From: Bacillus sp. UNC41MFS5
GTDB taxonomy: Bacteria; Bacillota; Bacilli; Bacillales_B; DSM-18226
DNA: 64,000 nt
Assembly (NCBI RefSeq): GCF_000686805.1
Contig: NZ_JMLP01000005.1
Location: 368,307-432,306 of the forward strand
Reading direction: 5' to 3'
The notes below the pieces were generated by a model. That model searched no databases. It was not told where the DNA came from and worked only from the letters and a program-made list of their open reading frames with translations. Shown here one piece after another: positions 17,346 to 26,770 of this stretch (position 1 is the first letter of the stretch; each line of letters starts with the position of its first letter). The translations under genes were made by a program, and so were the position numbers.

Positions 17346-18452
17346 GTGAGTGAACATCAATATATATGTATGGGTTGTGGAGTAAAAGTTCAAACCGAAA
17401 ACCCAGAGGAACTAGGATATGCACCAACATCGGCTTTGGAAAAGGAAATGATTATCTGCCAGCGATGTTTTCGTCTTAAGCATTACAATGAAGTTCAAGA
17501 TGTCAGCTTAACGGACGATGATTTCTTGAAAATATTAAATGAAATGGGTAAGTCAGATGCTTTAATTGTCATGATCGTCGATATTTTTGATTTTAATGGC
17601 AGCTGGCTCCCTGGATTACACCGTTTTGTTGGAAGCAATAAAGTGCTCCTTGTCGGAAACAAGGTAGATTTGTTACCCAAATCTGTGAAGCATAGCAAAT
17701 TAATTCATTGGATGAAACATGAGGCAAAAGAACTCGGATTAAAGCCGGAAGATGTATTCCTTGTTAGTGCAGCGAAGGGGCTGTTTGTTCGAGAAACCGC
17801 GGCCGCAATTGATGAGCATCGAAACGGTAAAGACGTCTATGTCGTGGGTTGTACAAATGTTGGGAAATCTACGTTTATCAATCGAATTATTAAAGAGGTA
17901 ACAGGTGAAACCGATGTAATTACCACCTCTCATTTTCCAGGAACGACATTGGATATTATCAAAATTCCGCTCGATGATGAAAAGTCATTAATTGATTCTC
18001 CTGGTATTATTAACCATCATCAAATGGCTCATTTTGTAGATAAGCAGGATTTAAAAATTATTACCCCTAAAAAGGAAATCAAGCCTAAGGTATTTCAATT
18101 AAACGAAGGGCAGACTTTGTTCTTCGGCGGGTTAGCTCGCTTTGATTATATTAGCGGCGGCCGTAGGTCATTTGTTTGTTATGTTTCCAATGAATTAAAT
18201 ATTCACAGAACTAAAATGGAGAATGCCGATGAGCTTTATCAAAAACATGTGGGGGAAATGTTAACTCCGCCTCGTATGCATCAAATCGATTCCTTTCCGG
18301 AACTTGTGAAACAGGAATTTATCATAAAAGAAGCAAAAACAGACATTGTATTCTCTGGGCTTGGATGGATTACTGTCAATGAGCCTGGCGCAAAGGTAGC
18401 TGCTTACGTTCCTAAAGGGGTGCAAGCATTAATTCGGAAATCCTTAATATAA
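17346..18452 (+). CDS. yqeH: Ribosome-biogenesis GTPase YqeH
   Basis: YqeH is a circularly permuted GTPase required for 30S assembly. The 368-residue protein starts with a zinc finger (C8-x2-C11 ... CQRC near 38-41). It has NKVD (G4) before the P-loop GCTNVGKST (G1, about 169) and DSPG (G3, about 218), the permuted order. The C-terminal domain (from about 270) binds rRNA. GTG start, 3 nt after yqeG, with GGGAGG inside the yqeG end, so translation is probably coupled. Confidence 0.95.
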   Translation: MSEHQYICMGCGVKVQTENPEELGYAPTSALEKEMIICQRCFRLKHYNEVQDVSLTDDDFLKILNEMGKSDALIVMIVDIFDFNGSWLPGLHRFVGSNKVLLVGNKVDLLPKSVKHSKLIHWMKHEAKELGLKPEDVFLVSAAKGLFVRETAAAIDEHRNGKDVYVVGCTNVGKSTFINRIIKEVTGETDVITTSHFPGTTLDIIKIPLDDEKSLIDSPGIINHHQMAHFVDKQDLKIITPKKEIKPKVFQLNEGQTLFFGGLARFDYISGGRRSFVCYVSNELNIHRTKMENADELYQKHVGEMLTPPRMHQIDSFPELVKQEFIIKEAKTDIVFSGLGWITVNEPGAKVAAYVPKGVQALIRKSLI

Positions 18453-18484
18453 ATAGACAATGCTTAATGGGTGGGGGAATACTG

Positions 18485-19324
18485 GTGAAGAAATTATTTG
18501 CTGTTTTGGGGGATCCAATCGGACATTCAATGTCTCCGTTTATGCTTAATGATTTATTTTCCTTTTATAACATGGACTCCGTTTATTTACCATTTCATGT
18601 GAAGGCTGAGAATTTACACGATGCTGTCAAGGGTTTAAAGGCGGTGGGGGTCGGTGGATTTAATGTAACTGTCCCACATAAAAGCAACATTATTCCCTTT
18701 CTGGATGGTATAGATGAATTAGCGGTAAATATCGGAGCGGTCAATACGGTTGTGAATGAGAATGGTCAATTAATTGGCTATAACACAGATGGTCCTGGTT
18801 TTCTAAAAGGGTTAAATGCTATATTACCTAATTTAACAGGTCAAAAAGTTTTGATTATTGGAGCGGGCGGCGCAGCGAGAGCCATCTATTTTACATTGGC
18901 AAAGGAAAACACTCAGAGATTAGATATTGCAAATCGCACAATTGATAGGGCTATTAGACTAATCAATGATTGTCCATATTCCGTTGATTCTCGCGCGTGT
19001 TCATTTGAAGAAGCGGTTGAATCATTGGGGGAATATGATTTAGTTATTCAAACAACTTTGATCGGCATGTCCCCAAAAATTTATGAGCAGCCAATCGCTC
19101 TAAATAATTTAAGGAAACAGGCAGTCTTTTGTGATATCATATACAATCCACTTGAAACACAATTTTTAAAAGAAGCACGTCAAAATGGTGCAAGAATCCA
19201 AAACGGAATAGATATGTTTGTCTATCAAGGAGCCCTTGCTTTTGAAAAATGGACAGGTATATTCCCGGATGTAGAAAGAATGAGAGAAAATGTGTTAAAA
19301 CAACTAGGAGGAAGAACATGTTAA
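18485..19324 (+). CDS. aroE: Shikimate dehydrogenase
   Basis: AroE (aroD in B. subtilis nomenclature) reduces 3-dehydroshikimate with NADPH in aromatic amino-acid synthesis. With GTG 18485 as start (279 residues) the catalytic K66 lies in NVTVPHK and D102 in YNTDGPGF, and the NADP loop is GAGGAARA (127-134). An upstream ATG at 18467 would add six residues (MGGGIL), but the GGTGGGGG site at 18471-18478 overlaps it, favouring GTG. The stop overlaps the yqeI start. Confidence 0.95.
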   Translation: MKKLFAVLGDPIGHSMSPFMLNDLFSFYNMDSVYLPFHVKAENLHDAVKGLKAVGVGGFNVTVPHKSNIIPFLDGIDELAVNIGAVNTVVNENGQLIGYNTDGPGFLKGLNAILPNLTGQKVLIIGAGGAARAIYFTLAKENTQRLDIANRTIDRAIRLINDCPYSVDSRACSFEEAVESLGEYDLVIQTTLIGMSPKIYEQPIALNNLRKQAVFCDIIYNPLETQFLKEARQNGARIQNGIDMFVYQGALAFEKWTGIFPDVERMRENVLKQLGGRTC

Positions 19325-19608
19325 CAGGAAAGCAAAAAAGATTCTTACGTTCAAAGGCTCACCACTTAGATCCTATTTTTCAAGTAGGTAAAGGGGGAGT
19401 AAATGAAAATATGATTAAGCAAATTGCTGATGCACTCGAAGCAAGAGAGCTTTTTAAAATCAGCGTCTTGCAAAATTGTGAAGATGACAAAACCGTCGTT
19501 GCTGAGCAATTAGCAGAGGGTACAGGAGCAGAAATTGTGCAACTTATTGGGAACACGATAGTCCTCTATAAAGAGTCTGTAGAAAAGAAAACAATTAAGC
19601 TTCCATAA
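19318..19608 (+). CDS. yqeI: YhbY/YqeI family CRM-domain RNA-binding protein
   Basis: The 96-residue single CRM domain (MLTGKQKRFLRSKAHHL, GKGGVNENMIKQIADALEARELFKIS) binds pre-ribosomal RNA and is associated with 50S assembly. ATG 19318 overlaps the last codons of aroE and is preceded by TAGGAGGA. The upstream extension of the open frame is the aroE coding region in another frame and should not be counted. Length agrees with B. subtilis YqeI. Confidence 0.93.
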   Translation: MLTGKQKRFLRSKAHHLDPIFQVGKGGVNENMIKQIADALEARELFKISVLQNCEDDKTVVAEQLAEGTGAEIVQLIGNTIVLYKESVEKKTIKLP

Positions 19609-19632
19609 TTGAATGTATAAGGAGACGAGCTC

Positions 19633-20202
19633 ATGAAAAAGGTGGGGATATTGGGAGGAACCTTTGATCCTCCGCATTACGGACATCTTTTAATTGCAAA
19701 TGAGGTTCTTTCCACCCTTCATCTAGATGAAATTTGGTTTATGCCAAATCAAGAGCCTCCACATAAGAAAAAATCGGAATCGATAACAAATGAAGACCGC
19801 CGGCAAATGCTTGAATTAGCCATCCAAGGAAATGATGCTTTTCGAGTCGAAACGATTGAGCTTCATAGAAAAGGCCCTTCTTATACAGTCGATACGATGA
19901 AAATGATTAATGCCCAGCATTCTGAACATCAATTTTTCTTTATTATTGGCGCGGATATGATAGAATACCTGCCAAAATGGCATAAAATTGACGAACTGAC
20001 TAGACTGGTCCAATTTGTTGGAGTTGAAAGACCTGCATATAGCAGTCAAACCGATTACCCTGTCCTTTATGTAGATGTGCCTGCAATCGATGTATCATCA
20101 AGTATGATAAGAGATAGGGTAAAAAACAAACAGACCATTCGGTATCTATTGCCGGATTCGGTCATTCAATTTATCGAGGAGAAGCATTTGTATGGAACGT
20201 GA
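19633..20202 (+). CDS. nadD: Nicotinate-nucleotide adenylyltransferase
   Basis: NadD converts NaMN and ATP to deamido-NAD. The 189-residue enzyme shows the nucleotidyltransferase start [12 protein letters not shown] (residues 8-19, with the HxGH motif), the substrate loop [11 protein letters not shown], and the late motif SSSMIRDR (near 156). An AAGGAGACG site precedes ATG. It overlaps yqeK by 11 nt, a coupling conserved in Bacillus. Confidence 0.96.
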   Translation: MKKVGILGGTFDPPHYGHLLIANEVLSTLHLDEIWFMPNQEPPHKKKSESITNEDRRQMLELAIQGNDAFRVETIELHRKGPSYTVDTMKMINAQHSEHQFFFIIGADMIEYLPKWHKIDELTRLVQFVGVERPAYSSQTDYPVLYVDVPAIDVSSSMIRDRVKNKQTIRYLLPDSVIQFIEEKHLYGT

Positions 20203-20758
20203 AGCAGCATTAGAGCTTGTTAAGAAACAATTAACCGACCATCGCTATCAGCATACCCTAGGAGTAATGGAGGCAGCAATCGTACTTGCACAGCAATATG
20301 GCGGTGATGCACAGAAAGCCGAATTAGCTGCCATTTTTCATGATTATGCAAAATTTCGGCCTAAAGAAGAAATGAAGGAAATTATCGCTAGTCAAGGATT
20401 TCCAGAGGATTTACTTCATTTCAATTCGGAATTGTGGCATGCCCCTGTTGGTAGGTACTTGGTGGAAAAGGAAGCGGGCATAAACGATCCAGAAGTGTTA
20501 GCTGCCATTCGCTTTCATACATCAGGAAGACCAGGAATGAGTCTTTTAGAGAAGATAATCTATTTGGCAGATTACATTGAACCAGGCCGTCATTTTCCAG
20601 GTGTGGAAGAAGTAAGAGAAATGGCGAAAGAAAACTTAGATAAAGCACTAATTATGGCTATCAAAAACACAATCAGTTTTTTATTAAAAAAGAATCAAAC
20701 GGTTTACCCAGATACATTCTATACGTACAATGACCTAATCGAGAAACTGGAGGATTGA
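20192..20758 (+). CDS. yqeK: HD-domain Ap4A hydrolase YqeK
   Basis: YqeK hydrolyses diadenosine tetraphosphate symmetrically to ADP. The 188-residue HD-domain protein has H24 (YQHTLGV), the paired AAIFHDYAK motif near residues 48-56, and further His/Asp ligands ([26 protein letters not shown]). ATG lies inside the end of nadD. The family was long annotated as 'putative NAD metabolism hydrolase' because of this linkage. Confidence 0.93.
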   Translation: MEREAALELVKKQLTDHRYQHTLGVMEAAIVLAQQYGGDAQKAELAAIFHDYAKFRPKEEMKEIIASQGFPEDLLHFNSELWHAPVGRYLVEKEAGINDPEVLAAIRFHTSGRPGMSLLEKIIYLADYIEPGRHFPGVEEVREMAKENLDKALIMAIKNTISFLLKKNQTVYPDTFYTYNDLIEKLED

Positions 20759-20761
20759 TTC

Positions 20762-21118
20762 ATGGATAATCATGAACTACTAAAAATAGCTGTAAAGGCT
20801 GCAGATGACAAACGAGCGGAAGATATTCTTGCATTAAATATGAAGGGAATTTCCCTAATTGCCGATTATTTTATCATTTGTCATGGTAATTCAGATAAAC
20901 AAGTACAAGCAATTGCAAGGGAAATAAAAGAAAAAGCGCAAGAGCAAGGCTGTGAAGTAAAAAGAATTGAGGGTTTTGATGAAGCAAGATGGGTATTAAT
21001 TGACCTTGGCGATGTCGTAGCCCATGTATTTCATCGTGACGAAAGAAGCTATTATAAGTTAGAGCGCTTATGGGGCGATGCACCAACTGAAGATATCCTT
21101 AGTGAGTTAAATACATGA
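20762..21118 (+). CDS. rsfS: Ribosome silencing factor RsfS
   Basis: RsfS binds uL14 on the 50S subunit and prevents 30S joining when nutrients fall. The 118-residue protein shows the typical strings ADYFIICHGNSDKQVQAIA (about 36-54) and RWVLIDLGDVVAHVFHRDERSYYKLERLWGDA (about 76-107). It starts 4 nt after yqeK and its stop overlaps the yqeM ATG (ATGA). Confidence 0.96.
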   Translation: MDNHELLKIAVKAADDKRAEDILALNMKGISLIADYFIICHGNSDKQVQAIAREIKEKAQEQGCEVKRIEGFDEARWVLIDLGDVVAHVFHRDERSYYKLERLWGDAPTEDILSELNT

Positions 21119-21876
21119 GTTATCAACAATTCGCTTATCTTTATGATGAATTAATGAAGGATGCACCCTATGAGGAGTGGGTCGAGTTCGTTAAAGATAG
21201 GTGCGTAAAATATCAGGTTGAGGGCACTCGCTTACTTGACTTGGCATGTGGCACAGGTGAATTATCCGTCCGTTTAGCCCAAGACGGTTTTCAAGTAACG
21301 GGTGTCGATTTATCTGAGGATATGTTAGCTGTAGCCCAGGCTAAATCTGAGGAGACAGGGCTGCGAATTCCATTTTTTCAGCAGAATATGGCAGATTTGG
21401 AAGGTCAGGCGGAATTTGATGTCATTGGCATTTTATGTGACTCGTTAAATTATCTGCAAACTGAGGAAGAAGTTAGAGCAACTTTTTCAAACGTTTTTCA
21501 GCATTTGAGCAATCAGGGGATTTTCCTCTTTGATGTGCATTCCATTTATAAAATAGCTCATCTATTCATAAATCAAACATATGCTTCAAGTGAGGAATAT
21601 GTTTCCTTTATTTGGAATAGCTTTGCTGGAAAAAGTCTAAATAGTGTCGAGCATGAGTTAAGTTTCTTTGTTTTGGACGAACAGACCGGTAAGTATGACC
21701 GCTTTGATGAACTTCATTTTCAACGTACATATACCATACAGCAATATTCAAACTGGTTGATCGAGGCCGGTTTTGAAGTGCTGGAAGTCAGTGCTGATTT
21801 TGAAAACTCAGACCCTCACTCACAATCAGAACGAATCTTTTTTGTAGCAAGAAAACATAAAGAAAGCCATCTATAA
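21115..21876 (+). CDS. yqeM: Class I SAM-dependent methyltransferase YqeM
   Basis: The 253-residue protein has the SAM-binding motif LLDLACGTGELSVRLA (near 40-55), an acidic ribose ligand VTGVDLSEDML (near 62) and the motif IV-type FDVIGILCDSLNYL (near 101). The substrate is unknown. It closes the yqeG operon and overlaps rsfS by 4 nt. The terminator begins inside its last codons. Confidence 0.92.
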   Translation: MSYQQFAYLYDELMKDAPYEEWVEFVKDRCVKYQVEGTRLLDLACGTGELSVRLAQDGFQVTGVDLSEDMLAVAQAKSEETGLRIPFFQQNMADLEGQAEFDVIGILCDSLNYLQTEEEVRATFSNVFQHLSNQGIFLFDVHSIYKIAHLFINQTYASSEEYVSFIWNSFAGKSLNSVEHELSFFVLDEQTGKYDRFDELHFQRTYTIQQYSNWLIEAGFEVLEVSADFENSDPHSQSERIFFVARKHKESHL

Positions 21877-21892
21877 AAAAGATGGCTTTTTT
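21864..21892. terminator. Terminator between yqeM and comER
   Basis: AAGCCATC (21864-21871) pairs with GATGGCTT (21881-21888), followed by TTTTTT. The A-rich left flank lets it also serve minus-strand comER. Confidence 0.85.
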
Positions 21893-21931
21893 ATCATAAT
21901 AAAAAAGGAATATTGTCAGTTCATGGCGAAA

Positions 21932-22756
21932 TTAATAATTTGAGAATTGTGATTCCACTTTATCAAGGTCGTCTTTAAATTTTGCTTTTGTTGCCTGGAA
22001 GATATGTTCAAAAACATCCCCGAGTTCATTATCCAATACTTTTATTCCTTCACCTGTAATTCCGCCCTTAACACATACCTTATCTTGTAGTGACGGCAAG
22101 GTGTAATGCCCTTGCTTTAATAATTCACCTAGTCCGACAATCATTTCACTAGCCATCGTAGTTGCATCATTTTCATCAATTTCAGTCTCTTTAACTGCTG
22201 CATTAATGAAACTTTGGAGTAGATAACTGAAAAATGCAGGACCACAACTAACGATATCAGAGGCAGCCCTCGTTATTTTTTCGTTGATATGGACTGGCAC
22301 TCCAATTTTAGTAATTAATTCTTCGATTTTCCTCTTCCATCGCTCACTGCAATTTTCTCCATAGGTAATCAGCGTTACCCCAGATAAGGCTCGATTCGTA
22401 ATACTTGGAATTACCCTGGCGACTGAACAGGAAACCTTTTTTTCAATTTGGCTTGTACTGATAGGACTCGTTATCGTGATCACACATTTTTTTGGACTTA
22501 ACCGTGGTTTAATTTCATGTAAAATTTTATATACATCTAATGGTTTGACACAAACAAATACCAAGTCGGACTCAGCAGCTACTTCTCCTGGATTTGCCCC
22601 AACCTTTATTTCTTTATATTTATCTTTAAGCAACAAGGCTTTTGATTTTGTCCTGTTGGTAATCATCATAGAAGCAGGGGAAATGGCTTTTCCTTCAATC
22701 AGGGCTTCTACCAACATGCTCCCCATATTTCCAGTACCGATAATACCTATATTCAT
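21932..22756 (-). CDS. comER: ComER, pyrroline-5-carboxylate reductase-like late competence protein
   Basis: The 274-residue protein has the Rossmann start MNIGIIGTGNMGSMLVEAL and the ProC-type C-terminal domain (DIVSCGPAFFSYLLQSF, GGITGEGIKVL). It belongs to the P5C reductase family, but its role in competence or sporulation timing is not an established reductase activity. I use ATG 22756 with GGAGGG 8 nt upstream; the upstream in-frame ATG at 22780 would overlap that site. It is divergent from comEA, as in B. subtilis. Confidence 0.92.
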   Translation of the reverse strand: MNIGIIGTGNMGSMLVEALIEGKAISPASMMITNRTKSKALLLKDKYKEIKVGANPGEVAAESDLVFVCVKPLDVYKILHEIKPRLSPKKCVITITSPISTSQIEKKVSCSVARVIPSITNRALSGVTLITYGENCSERWKRKIEELITKIGVPVHINEKITRAASDIVSCGPAFFSYLLQSFINAAVKETEIDENDATTMASEMIVGLGELLKQGHYTLPSLQDKVCVKGGITGEGIKVLDNELGDVFEHIFQATKAKFKDDLDKVESQFSNY

Positions 22757-22843
22757 TGTTCCGACCCTCCTCGCATGCAATTATTCTTTTATAACCATAT
22801 GAAATCAGATAGTGAAATATACCTTTAGAAAGGAAGGATCAAA

Positions 22844-23485
22844 GTGAAAGACTGGTTGATTGAACACAAGATTTCTGTTTTGCTGGGGGCTTTATTAGCA
22901 TTAGGTGGTATTTATTATTTTTATGTTAGTGATTCTGCAGCCACTTCACCCGTTAACACACTTAGTATAGAAGAAAAGGTTCAAGAGGATGAGAAAGAAA
23001 AAGGAAGTATCCAATCCGACAAACAACCTGAATTACCAGAAAAAATTATGGTCGATGTGAAAGGACAAATTAAACAGCCTGGAGTTTATCAAGCAAATAC
23101 GGGTGAAAGAGTGATTGATGTTATTAGCCGGGCTGGTGGTTTAACGGACAAAGCAGACCAAGGCATGGTGAATTTTGCCGAACACGTCAAGGATGAAATG
23201 ATCATTTACATACCTGCAAAGGGAGAGGAGGGGATTTCATCACCTATTACCTCACCGGGTAACCCAGCCTCGTCAGTTGGCAGTCAAAATGAAGCAAAAA
23301 TTAACATTAATAAGGCAGATGAAACAGAACTGCAGAATCTTCCTGGCATCGGTCCAGCTAAGGCAGCGGCTATCATCGAATATAGGAATACAAGCGGCCC
23401 CTTCAAAACCGTTGAAGATTTAAAAAATATCAGCGGGATTGGGGACAAAACATTTGAAAAATTAAAGGATTTGATTGCTATATAA
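22844..23485 (+). CDS. comEA: Competence DNA receptor ComEA
   Basis: ComEA binds incoming double-stranded DNA at the outer face of the membrane. The 213-residue protein has one N-terminal transmembrane helix (about 8-27), a charged linker, an SLBB-type domain (about 66-125: MVDVKGQIKQPGVYQ) and a C-terminal helix-hairpin-helix pair (INKADETELQNLPGIGPAKAAAII, LKNISGIGDKTFEKL). GTG start after AAGGAAGG. It is the first gene of the comEA-comEB-comEC operon. I saw no clear ComK box (paired AAAA-N5-TTTT) in the 63-base upstream gap. Confidence 0.95.
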   Translation: MKDWLIEHKISVLLGALLALGGIYYFYVSDSAATSPVNTLSIEEKVQEDEKEKGSIQSDKQPELPEKIMVDVKGQIKQPGVYQANTGERVIDVISRAGGLTDKADQGMVNFAEHVKDEMIIYIPAKGEEGISSPITSPGNPASSVGSQNEAKININKADETELQNLPGIGPAKAAAIIEYRNTSGPFKTVEDLKNISGIGDKTFEKLKDLIAI

Positions 23486-23559
23486 AAAATCTTTATTTGA
23501 CCAAAAAGGACAAGCACTATTACACTTATAGTGAACCATCAAAAAAGGGAGTGGGAGAA

Positions 23560-24021
23560 GTGGAGAGAATTTCTTGGGATCAATATTTTATGGCACAAAG
23601 CCATTTGCTCGCACTTAGAAGCACATGTACCAGGTTGACAGTGGGTGCAACCATCGTTAGAGATAAACGAATTATTGCCGGGGGCTACAATGGTTCCATA
23701 GCGGGCGGTGACCATTGTATTGATAAGGGGTGTTTTGTGATTGACAATCATTGTGTCAGGACGGTCCATGCTGAAATGAATGCAATACTACAGTGTGCTA
23801 AATTTGGAGTTCCAACCGCTGACGCTGAAATTTATGTCACCCATTTCCCGTGTCTTCAATGCTGTAAAGCGCTTATTCAAGCAGGGATTAAAACGGTTTA
23901 TTACGCGGAGGATTACAAAAATCATCCGTATGCAATCGACCTTTTTAAACAGGCAAACGTAACCATTGAAAAGGTTGCTCTAAACGAGTCCGTGATTGAT
24001 TTACGAATGGTTAAACAATAA
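23560..24021 (+). CDS. comEB: ComEB, dCMP/cytidine deaminase-family protein
   Basis: This 153-residue zinc deaminase fold has the ligand/catalytic motif VHAEMNAI and the second ligand set FPCLQCC. It is the dCMP deaminase-like ComEB, which in B. subtilis also helps localise the DNA-uptake apparatus to the pole. GTG 23560 (MERISWDQYFMAQSHLL) aligns with the B. subtilis start and has GGGAG upstream. The open frame from 23497 lacks a site. The product stops at RMVKQ, about 35 residues shorter than the B. subtilis protein as I remember it, with the C-terminal tail absent. Confidence 0.92.
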   Translation: MERISWDQYFMAQSHLLALRSTCTRLTVGATIVRDKRIIAGGYNGSIAGGDHCIDKGCFVIDNHCVRTVHAEMNAILQCAKFGVPTADAEIYVTHFPCLQCCKALIQAGIKTVYYAEDYKNHPYAIDLFKQANVTIEKVALNESVIDLRMVKQ

Positions 24022-24097
24022 TACTTCAAAAAATGGGCGCCGGTTATCTGCCGGCTCCATAATGTTTATTATTAGAAACTTATATGGAGAAAATCAA

Positions 24098-26425
24098 ATG
24101 AATGGAAAATATCTTTATTTTGCAATTGCCGCTATATTTGGTGTATTATCTGCACTTTATAAGTTCCTTCCTTTTTTCTTATTACAAGTCTTTACTCTTT
24201 ATCTTCTATATAAATACAAACGTTTCTCCGCCCTACAACTAACAAGCATCACCATATGTTTTTTGATATTCTTGTTTATTGGCCTTCATTCTAATTCAAT
24301 GAATCAATCGGTTATCCCCGCTGCTACAACAACCTTTACTCTTCAATATACTCAAGATCCCAAAATCGATGGCGACTTATTACAAGTGCAAGCGGTAGAA
24401 CAGCGCTACAAGGAGAGTATCTTAATCCGCTACAACATTCCATCTGAACAGGAAAAAATAAATCTAAAAACAGAAATGTTTTATCAAAGATTATGCAGTG
24501 TATCTGGTACCTTGGAAAAACCGGCGATTGCCAAAAATCCTAATGCATTTAATTACCGAACTTACTTAGCAAGGAAGAATATTTATTGGATAATAGAAGT
24601 GCAAGAAAACCTGCTACAACATTGCACTCCGCTAAAACCATCTCCGTTCGTGATAATCAAACAACTGCGTTATAAAGGAATTAACTATCTCGAGTCGCAC
24701 TTTCCACAGGAAATCGCTTCCCTTTCAGCCGCTTTAATTTTTGGTGACAGAAATTTATTTGACCCAGATGTATTATCTGCTTACCAAAAAACCGGTATTG
24801 TCCATTTGCTTGCGATATCTGGTCTTCATGTCTCCTTATTAATTGCGATGGTTTTTTATCTAGGAATCCGCTTCGGCCTTACGAGACAGTTCATGAATAA
24901 TTTCCTTCTAATTCTTCTTCCAATCTATGTGATATTGACTGGTAGTTCGCCCTCTGTTATTCGCTCAGGGCTAATGATTTTTCTTGTCTTACTTACTGTG
25001 AAGTGGCGCACCCGCCTAAAGCTATTCCCGCATGATGCCATTAGTTTGGCTTTTATTGCTTATTTGATAGTTAGTCCAATGGTGGTTTTTGATGCTGGCT
25101 TTCAACTATCTTTTGCAGTGAGTCTGGTCATCATTTTATCTGCCAATAGTATTCTTACAGATTATGCAAATAATTTAACGCGAATGCTTGCGACCTCATT
25201 GATTGCTCAATTAGGGGCACTGCCTTTCTTGCTATATCATTATTTTGAGGTTTCATTAATCGGCATCATTGCCAATATGGTCTATATTCCGCTTTTTTCA
25301 TTCCTATATCTTCCGGGATTATATCTTTTGTTTTTTATTCAGTTTATTTTCGGAAAAACTCCACTACTACTTAATAAATTCTTTTTAGCCATTATTACTG
25401 TCGCTAATCACCTTATTGAATATCTCGCCGATTTTACTTTCTTCCATTTTATCCCCGGGAGACCAAATTTGATTTTCCTCATCACTTATATTTTACTGCT
25501 GCTTGCTATTTTTTATCTTTGGGAGTCAAAAACGTATCCCAAAAGAAAGGCTTTCCTGATTTTTTTAAGTATCCTGTTGGTAATTTCACAAAAAAGTTGG
25601 AACTGGTTATCTCCATATGGGGAGGTAACAATGATTGATGTTGGTCAAGGGGATAGTATCTTAATCCATTTACCACATTCAAAAGGGACCTATCTCATCG
25701 ATACAGGTGGAACCATGCACTTTGCTGAAGAAAAATGGCGAGAACGTGCAAAAGCCTTTGAAGTGGGAAGGGATGTAGTTGTTCCATTTTTAAAAGGAAA
25801 GGGAATAACGCAAATTGATAAACTAATTTTAACACACGGGGATATGGATCATATTGGGGGGACAATTTCGATTATTAAAGAGCTTAAAGTTAAACAAATC
25901 TTAATGCCTGCTGTGGTTGAACCATCGAGTACTGAACTTGATATTATTAAGGAGGCCAAAAAATTAAATATTCCTGTCATAAAAGTTTCGGCAGGCGATC
26001 AGTGGACAAATGAAGAAAATGGCTTTTATATTGTTTCACCAGAAAAGAATTATACGGGAGAAAGGAACGGTGGATCCATTGCTTTTATTGCTCAATTAGG
26101 AGGCGTAAGTTGGTTTTTCGGAGGGGATCTAAATCAAGCAGGGGAAGAGAAAATCATACATCAATATCCCCATTTACATATTGATGTATTAAAAGCTGGT
26201 CACCATGGCAGTAAAACTTCAAGTGCAGTTTCTTTTATTAATCAAATAAAACCCAAAGTTGCCCTCATTTCAGCAGGGGAAAATAACCGCTTTGGTCATC
26301 CCCATCAAGAGGTGCTTGAGCGCTTAGAAACAACAAATACGATTATTTTTCGAACCGATCAGCAAGGCGCAATCACCTATAAATTTTATCATCAGAAAGG
26401 AACCTTTTTACCTTATTTACCATAG
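24098..26425 (+). CDS. comEC: ComEC/Rec2 competence DNA-uptake channel
   Basis: ComEC forms the inner-membrane channel for single-stranded DNA. With ATG 24098 (after GGAG) the product is 775 residues, matching the 776 of B. subtilis. Order: N-terminal helices and an OB-like domain (about 55-200), the 'Competence' multi-helix domain (about 215-490, GIVHLLAISGLHVSLL), then a metallo-beta-lactamase-like domain (about 510-775) with LTHGDMDHIGG, GGDLNQAG and KAGHHGSKTS. The last domain is thought to be the nuclease that degrades the non-transforming strand. A GC-rich hairpin (24034-24056) lies between comEB and the start. Confidence 0.95.
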   Translation: MNGKYLYFAIAAIFGVLSALYKFLPFFLLQVFTLYLLYKYKRFSALQLTSITICFLIFLFIGLHSNSMNQSVIPAATTTFTLQYTQDPKIDGDLLQVQAVEQRYKESILIRYNIPSEQEKINLKTEMFYQRLCSVSGTLEKPAIAKNPNAFNYRTYLARKNIYWIIEVQENLLQHCTPLKPSPFVIIKQLRYKGINYLESHFPQEIASLSAALIFGDRNLFDPDVLSAYQKTGIVHLLAISGLHVSLLIAMVFYLGIRFGLTRQFMNNFLLILLPIYVILTGSSPSVIRSGLMIFLVLLTVKWRTRLKLFPHDAISLAFIAYLIVSPMVVFDAGFQLSFAVSLVIILSANSILTDYANNLTRMLATSLIAQLGALPFLLYHYFEVSLIGIIANMVYIPLFSFLYLPGLYLLFFIQFIFGKTPLLLNKFFLAIITVANHLIEYLADFTFFHFIPGRPNLIFLITYILLLLAIFYLWESKTYPKRKAFLIFLSILLVISQKSWNWLSPYGEVTMIDVGQGDSILIHLPHSKGTYLIDTGGTMHFAEEKWRERAKAFEVGRDVVVPFLKGKGITQIDKLILTHGDMDHIGGTISIIKELKVKQILMPAVVEPSSTELDIIKEAKKLNIPVIKVSAGDQWTNEENGFYIVSPEKNYTGERNGGSIAFIAQLGGVSWFFGGDLNQAGEEKIIHQYPHLHIDVLKAGHHGSKTSSAVSFINQIKPKVALISAGENNRFGHPHQEVLERLETTNTIIFRTDQQGAITYKFYHQKGTFLPYLP

Positions 26426-26448
26426 GATAAAGCATCTTACTAATAAAA

Positions 26449-26472
26449 AAAGACTGCAGCAATGCAGTCTTC
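26449..26472 (-). terminator. Terminator for yqzM (possibly bidirectional with comEC)
   Basis: AGACTGCA pairs with TGCAGTCT around GCAA. The T-tract (eight A on the plus strand) lies on the minus-strand side, so it best fits yqzM. Confidence 0.8.
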
Positions 26473-26497
26473 TGCCTAACACATATGTAGCCAATCA

Positions 26498-26632
26498 TTA
26501 CGAACCGATTACCTTAATGACTGTTGCAACAATAAACATTATGGCAAAAAAACCAAAAGAAACCCCAAATCCTACCCCAGAATCGATCGCGTCGTTTCGT
26601 TTACTTTGCACATCTTTTTCAAATTCATTCAC
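26498..26632 (-). CDS. yqzM: YqzM family small membrane protein
   Basis: This 44-residue ORF reads MNEFEKDVQSKRNDAIDSG followed by an apolar helix (GFGVSFGFFAIMFIVATVIKVIG) to the end. B. subtilis YqzM, from the same comEC-holA gap, has almost the same sequence. GTG start with TAGGAGGGG upstream on the minus strand. One transmembrane helix with a charged cytoplasmic start; function unknown, expressed late in sporulation in B. subtilis to my recollection. Confidence 0.9.
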   Translation of the reverse strand: MNEFEKDVQSKRNDAIDSGVGFGVSFGFFAIMFIVATVIKVIGS

Positions 26633-26709
26633 AGTCTACCCCTCCTATTTCACATTATAGTATAAGTCATTCTCGAAAAAAAATCCAGCATACTTCAAAT
26701 TGCTTTCCA

Positions 26710-26727
26710 CAACTGACAAGAGTTGTC
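26710..26727. repeat. Short dyad upstream of holA
   Basis: ACAACT-gacaag-AGTTGT is a perfect 6-bp inverted repeat in the 304-base gap between yqzM and holA. It could be an operator; no family consensus recognised. Confidence 0.35.
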
Positions 26728-26770
26728 AAAATACTGAGACTGATAAACGGCTAAACTATAGTTACTTAAG

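Noticed and set aside
22781..22843. ComK box upstream of comEA
   Set aside because: No paired AAAA-N5-TTTT motifs at the required spacing were visible.
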